Origin: an uncultured Eubacteriales bacterium
Lineage (GTDB): Bacteria > Bacillota > Clostridia > Oscillospirales > CAG-272
Assembly: GCA_910586545.1 (NCBI GenBank)
Contig: CAJUIQ010000007.1
Location: 1-64,000, forward strand
Length of the DNA: 64,000 nt
Direction of reading: 5' to 3'
Numbering within the stretch: the first letter of the stretch is position 1; each line of letters begins with the position of its first letter. This document shows positions 61,386 through 64,000 of this stretch, in pieces. The translations under genes and the position numbers were made by a program. The notes under the pieces were generated by a model. It was not told the origin of the DNA. It worked only from the letters and a program-made list of their open reading frames with translations, and made no database searches.

Positions 61386-62618
61386 TTATTTTTTCTGCTT
61401 TCTTATTGCCTTTTTTAAAACGATTACTACAGCCGTTCCCAGCAGGGGAAACAGAGCGGCAATCAACATTCCTACTTTAAATCCCGCCTGCTCAGGCGAC
61501 AGATTTCCGAAGAGGGAAGAGGCAAACGTGCCGCCGGCCACCGCATCTGTAATGCTGCCCATTAACTGCGGCGCCACGGAACTGCCTAAATCTCCTCCGG
61601 CTGCAAGGAGCGCATAAACGGCTACACCGGCATGGGGAATCGCTTCTGTCGTGTAAATCAAGGTGCCAGGCCAAAGCATAGACACACAAAAGCCTGTAAG
61701 CATACAGCCGATCAGGCCAATTACCGGATGGGGAGAGAGCGCTGCCGTGACATAACAAACAAATGCGCCTGCAAATCCAAGTAAAAGATAAGTGGATATA
61801 TTTTTCCCAAATTTTGCGTAAAGCGTTCTGCCCAGTCCAAGCAGCACCGCAAACGCGGCGACTCCAAAGATATCGCCCCATAGTTTGGGTATTTTCAGAG
61901 CTGCCTCCAAATAGCTGGAGCACCATTGGGTCATGGTTCCCTCACTGGCGCCGCCTAAAAAGATACATAACACACATAAAATCAAAATAGGATTCTTAAA
62001 AAGTTTTCCAGTGTCTGCGCTGCTTTCTTGCGTTTCCAAAGGTGGAATTTGCGCGCACAGAAACAGGACAAACGCCGCCAGCGGTATACTGATCCAAAGA
62101 AGTACAAGAATATACCACACCGATCTGCCGAACACCTGCAGGTACAGAGTGCTTAGCAAAACAACTACAGCGACGCCCCACGCATACACGGAATGGGCGC
62201 GGCTCATATCCCGCTCCGGGTTATCGGAAGGAAGCGCGGCAATCACAGGACTAATGAGTACCTCAGCAAGGCCGGCCGCGGCGGAGAAAATCATAGTACC
62301 CGCTACCAAAAAGATATATGCTTGATCTGGAAACAGCACAGGAAAGATTCCATAAATCGCCAGCCCCATAACGGTGAGCAACGGCATGTATCGTACCGTT
62401 TTCGGTATATTGAATTTATGAGAATAGAATGAAAAAATCAAATCTACACACAGTTGGGTGCAAAAATTGATTAGAACCAAAAAACCAAGTTTGGCATAGG
62501 AAATACCATAGAGGCTATGAAAGGTGACGAACAACAGAGGGGAAATGCACGCTACCGCCGCCATGGAAGCGTTCGACATGTAGCAGGCAAGCTTTGTGAG
62601 AGAGGGATTTTTTACCAT
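61386..62618 (-). CDS. Major facilitator superfamily transporter
   Basis: 410 residues from ATG 62618, which has AAAGG eight bases upstream; the frame extends to 62645. About twelve hydrophobic segments, as expected for MFS. The order of helices and a DNPERDMSRAHSVYAWG loop between helices 4 and 5 resemble fucose/sugar-type permeases of gut Firmicutes, but the substrate is not decided. Monocistronic. Confidence 0.85.
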   Translation of the reverse strand: MVKNPSLTKLACYMSNASMAAVACISPLLFVTFHSLYGISYAKLGFLVLINFCTQLCVDLIFSFYSHKFNIPKTVRYMPLLTVMGLAIYGIFPVLFPDQAYIFLVAGTMIFSAAAGLAEVLISPVIAALPSDNPERDMSRAHSVYAWGVAVVVLLSTLYLQVFGRSVWYILVLLWISIPLAAFVLFLCAQIPPLETQESSADTGKLFKNPILILCVLCIFLGGASEGTMTQWCSSYLEAALKIPKLWGDIFGVAAFAVLLGLGRTLYAKFGKNISTYLLLGFAGAFVCYVTAALSPHPVIGLIGCMLTGFCVSMLWPGTLIYTTEAIPHAGVAVYALLAAGGDLGSSVAPQLMGSITDAVAGGTFASSLFGNLSPEQAGFKVGMLIAALFPLLGTAVVIVLKKAIRKQKK

Positions 62619-62808
62619 GAGTAATCCTTTGCAGTATAAATTCATTCAGATTATACTCTCTTGATTGGATAAAATCAAGCCCTTTTCCCGCCTTTTGTAT
62701 AAATGTGAAAAGCCGTATTTTTTTAAGCGGCTTCTGAAATACTCCTGTGTCTCACAACCGTCATAACAGATCCGTTGGTAATGTTTTTCGCAAGCTGATT
62801 GAGATGTC

Positions 62809-63315
62809 TTAACTGCGCGATAAAATGATAAGAACAAAGTTAAGAACGGCTAAACCAATTGGGATAAGATATGCGTAGTACAGAACTCTGTTTAAACGCA
62901 CGGATTGAAATTTTTTGATTATATTTTTACTGTTGCCTAATTTATTGTTTAACATTTTTACTTGAGCATCTTCTGGAAGCTGTGCCATTAAGCGTTTATA
63001 CGCGTTGTCTATTTGAACGATTCTTTGGGCTTCAGCGGAGGAATAAAATAAACCAAACAGGGCAGAGAGGATACCAAAGATCGAAAAAATAAAAGGCGGA
63101 ATACTTACTAACAATGGTGCGCTTTGATCAAACCCGATTCTGCCTAATAGATTGGGGAAGAAGGTGATAAGTAAAGACAGCAACGAAAATTTTAAAAAAG
63201 TAGACATAAAAGCGCTGTCACGATATTTCCACTCTTCTCGATAAATACCCATAAGCGTTATTATTTCTTCAGAACGTAACGTATTGTTACATTGAGAATT
63301 GTTATTACAACTCAC
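62809..63315 (-). CDS. Unrecognised three-helix membrane protein
   Basis: 168 residues from a GTG at 63315 with GGGGG upstream. A polar Asn-rich N-terminus of about 40 residues is followed by two membrane helices (about 44-62 and 70-98), a cytoplasmic amphipathic region (AEAQRIVQIDNAYKRLMAQLPEDAQVKM) and a third helix (about 146-165). The two-helix plus cytoplasmic linker layout is like SLATT-type membrane proteins, but no motif is recognised. Monocistronic. Other frames across it are less plausible. Confidence 0.6.
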   Translation of the reverse strand: MSCNNNSQCNNTLRSEEIITLMGIYREEWKYRDSAFMSTFLKFSLLSLLITFFPNLLGRIGFDQSAPLLVSIPPFIFSIFGILSALFGLFYSSAEAQRIVQIDNAYKRLMAQLPEDAQVKMLNNKLGNSKNIIKKFQSVRLNRVLYYAYLIPIGLAVLNFVLIILSRS

Positions 63316-63356
63316 TTGGAAATCCCCCTATATTACGAAATATTATGATATGGTAT

Positions 63357-63390
63357 AAAAAAGCCGCAAGGACATCCTTGCGGCTTTTTT
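63357..63390 (-). terminator. Terminator of tRNA-Ser
   Basis: AAAAAAGCCGCAAGG and CCTTGCGGCTTTTTT form a 15-bp stem; downstream of the tRNA on the reverse strand. Confidence 0.85.
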
Positions 63391-63410
63391 AGCGCGGAAA
63401 TTAGCCGCGT

Positions 63411-63499
63411 TGGCGGAAGGTGTGGGATTCGAACCCACGTGTCCGTAAGGACAAACGGTTTTCAAGACCGCCTCGTTATGACCACTTCGATAACCTTCC
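63411..63499 (-). tRNA. tRNA-Ser (TGA anticodon)
   Basis: Class II tRNA. Acceptor GGAAGGT/ACCTTCC, anticodon stem around CTTGAAA (anticodon TGA), long variable arm TGTCC/GGACA, T-loop TTCGAAT, discriminator G and encoded CCA. Confidence 0.95.
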
Positions 63500-63527
63500 G
63501 TATATGTATGCAGCTTTTCTACACCTT

Positions 63528-63556
63528 ATCATAGCATAAATTCCCCCATTTGTCAA
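63528..63556 (-). promoter_or_regulatory. Promoter of tRNA-Ser
   Basis: TTGACA (63551-63556) and TATGAT (63528-63533) with a 17-base spacer on the reverse strand. Confidence 0.8.
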
Positions 63557-63645
63557 ATCCTCTTCGCATGAAATCGGAACCACTGGAAACAATATTACCA
63601 AAGAACTGTTTAAAAAATGGTAAAAAGAAAGGCATAATTATAATT

Positions 63646-64000
63646 ATGGATAAACAAAATCCCAATCAGGCGCTGCTTAGCGAAATGTATAGCAATACAA
63701 AAATGGCGATGGAAAATATCAATTCTGTTCTGCCCAAAGTAAAAGGCAAATCTATGATCACAGAGCTGACCGCACAAATGGACACCTATGGAGCGCTTTC
63801 CAAGCGGACCAGTCAGCTAATGCATGAGCGCAGTATAGAGCCAAAGGAACCGGGACTGATGGCCAAGGCGATGGCAAAGACCGGTATTCATATCAACACA
63901 ATGATTGATAATACCGATTCCCATATTGCAGATATGGTAGCAAAGGGATGTGATATGGGCGCGGATTCTCTGTCAGAAGCCTATGCTAAACATGCGGTAC
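63646..64000 (+). CDS. Helical protein, DUF2383-like or ferritin-like (partial)
   Basis: The first 118 residues of a frame that runs off the window. Met-rich and highly helical with two long amphipathic helices (LLSEMYSNTKMAMENINSVL and MITELTAQMDTYGALSKRTS). No cysteines except one (KGCDMG) and no ribosome-binding or catalytic motif is seen. A four-helix bundle similar to DUF2383-type spore or ferritin-like proteins is possible but unconfirmed. GAAAGG lies 14 bases upstream of the ATG, a long spacing. Confidence 0.6.
   Translation, partial: MDKQNPNQALLSEMYSNTKMAMENINSVLPKVKGKSMITELTAQMDTYGALSKRTSQLMHERSIEPKEPGLMAKAMAKTGIHINTMIDNTDSHIADMVAKGCDMGADSLSEAYAKHAV

Noticed and set aside
62646..62837. 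A 63-residue minus-strand frame between the MFS and the membrane protein genes
   Set aside because: It overlaps the 62809 gene, has no ribosome binding site, and the peptide is without a recognisable pattern.

Overview
The window reads as chromosomal DNA of an anaerobic, mid-GC Firmicutes bacterium, most likely class Clostridia and probably an Oscillospirales/Ruminococcaceae-type gut organism; this is inferred from gene content, not from a search. Supporting signs: a glycyl-radical (class III) ribonucleotide reductase, pyruvate formate-lyase with its activase, cofactor-independent phosphoglycerate mutase, a cohesin/dockerin-type secreted protein, the rimP-nusA-ylxR-ylxQ-infB operon, strong AGGAGG-type ribosome binding sites and many sigma-A promoters of the form TTGACA-N17-TATAAT. 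I see no rRNA, CRISPR array, prophage or transposase. GC content was not computed.

Layout. 1-1180: start of a type I restriction-modification methyltransferase cut by the window edge. 1.4-9.1 kb: RtcB RNA ligase, an Ile2/Met-type tRNA, a D,D-carboxypeptidase, RarA, TcdA, a CmpB-like membrane protein, a flavin reductase and a polysaccharide deacetylase. 9.1-14.3 kb: the translation/transcription factor operon rimP to infB, with a hairpin leader. 14.3-25.9 kb: GpmI, a DUF4091 protein, a YitT protein, RNase P RNA, an SGNH hydrolase, then an nrdD-trxB-HAD operon preceded by NrdR-type boxes, and a cohesin/dockerin protein. 26-33.6 kb: aspartate-semialdehyde dehydrogenase, an esterase, a PHP phosphoesterase, a GH127 enzyme, a patatin, a cupin, tRNA-Gln and RsmE behind a hairpin-rich leader. 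33.6-39.8 kb: a PucR-type regulator, FtsE, FtsX, an EnvC-like M23 peptidase, a CtpA-type protease and GreA, a cell-envelope remodelling block. 40-47.3 kb: an RpiB-like isomerase, a three-gene ABC exporter/DUF1854 operon and an ECF S-component. 47.3-54 kb: a sialidase-like protein, tRNA-Thr and tRNA-Tyr, an AT-rich stretch of accessory genes, a Cys/Arg-rich small protein, a ferredoxin and a GH172 enzyme. 54.1-57.3 kb: a ZTP (pfl-motif) riboswitch controlling pflB-pflA. 57.3-64 kb: a lipoprotein, ferritin, a ktrB-ktrA-crp/fnr operon, an MFS transporter, a three-helix membrane protein, tRNA-Ser and a truncated helical protein.

How the parts fit. Fermentation and one-carbon supply (PFL, ZTP riboswitch), anaerobic deoxynucleotide synthesis (NrdD carrying its own glutaredoxin domain, next to thioredoxin reductase) and scattered solitary carbohydrate-active enzymes (GH127, GH172, NodB deacetylase, SGNH, sialidase-like, DUF4091) suit a glycan-fermenting anaerobe. 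The most interesting items are the ABC/DUF1854 operon of unknown substrate, the promoter-driven hairpin-rich leader before rsmE, two promoters sharing one inverted-repeat element at identical spacing, and the NrdR-box array in front of the NrdD-glutaredoxin fusion.
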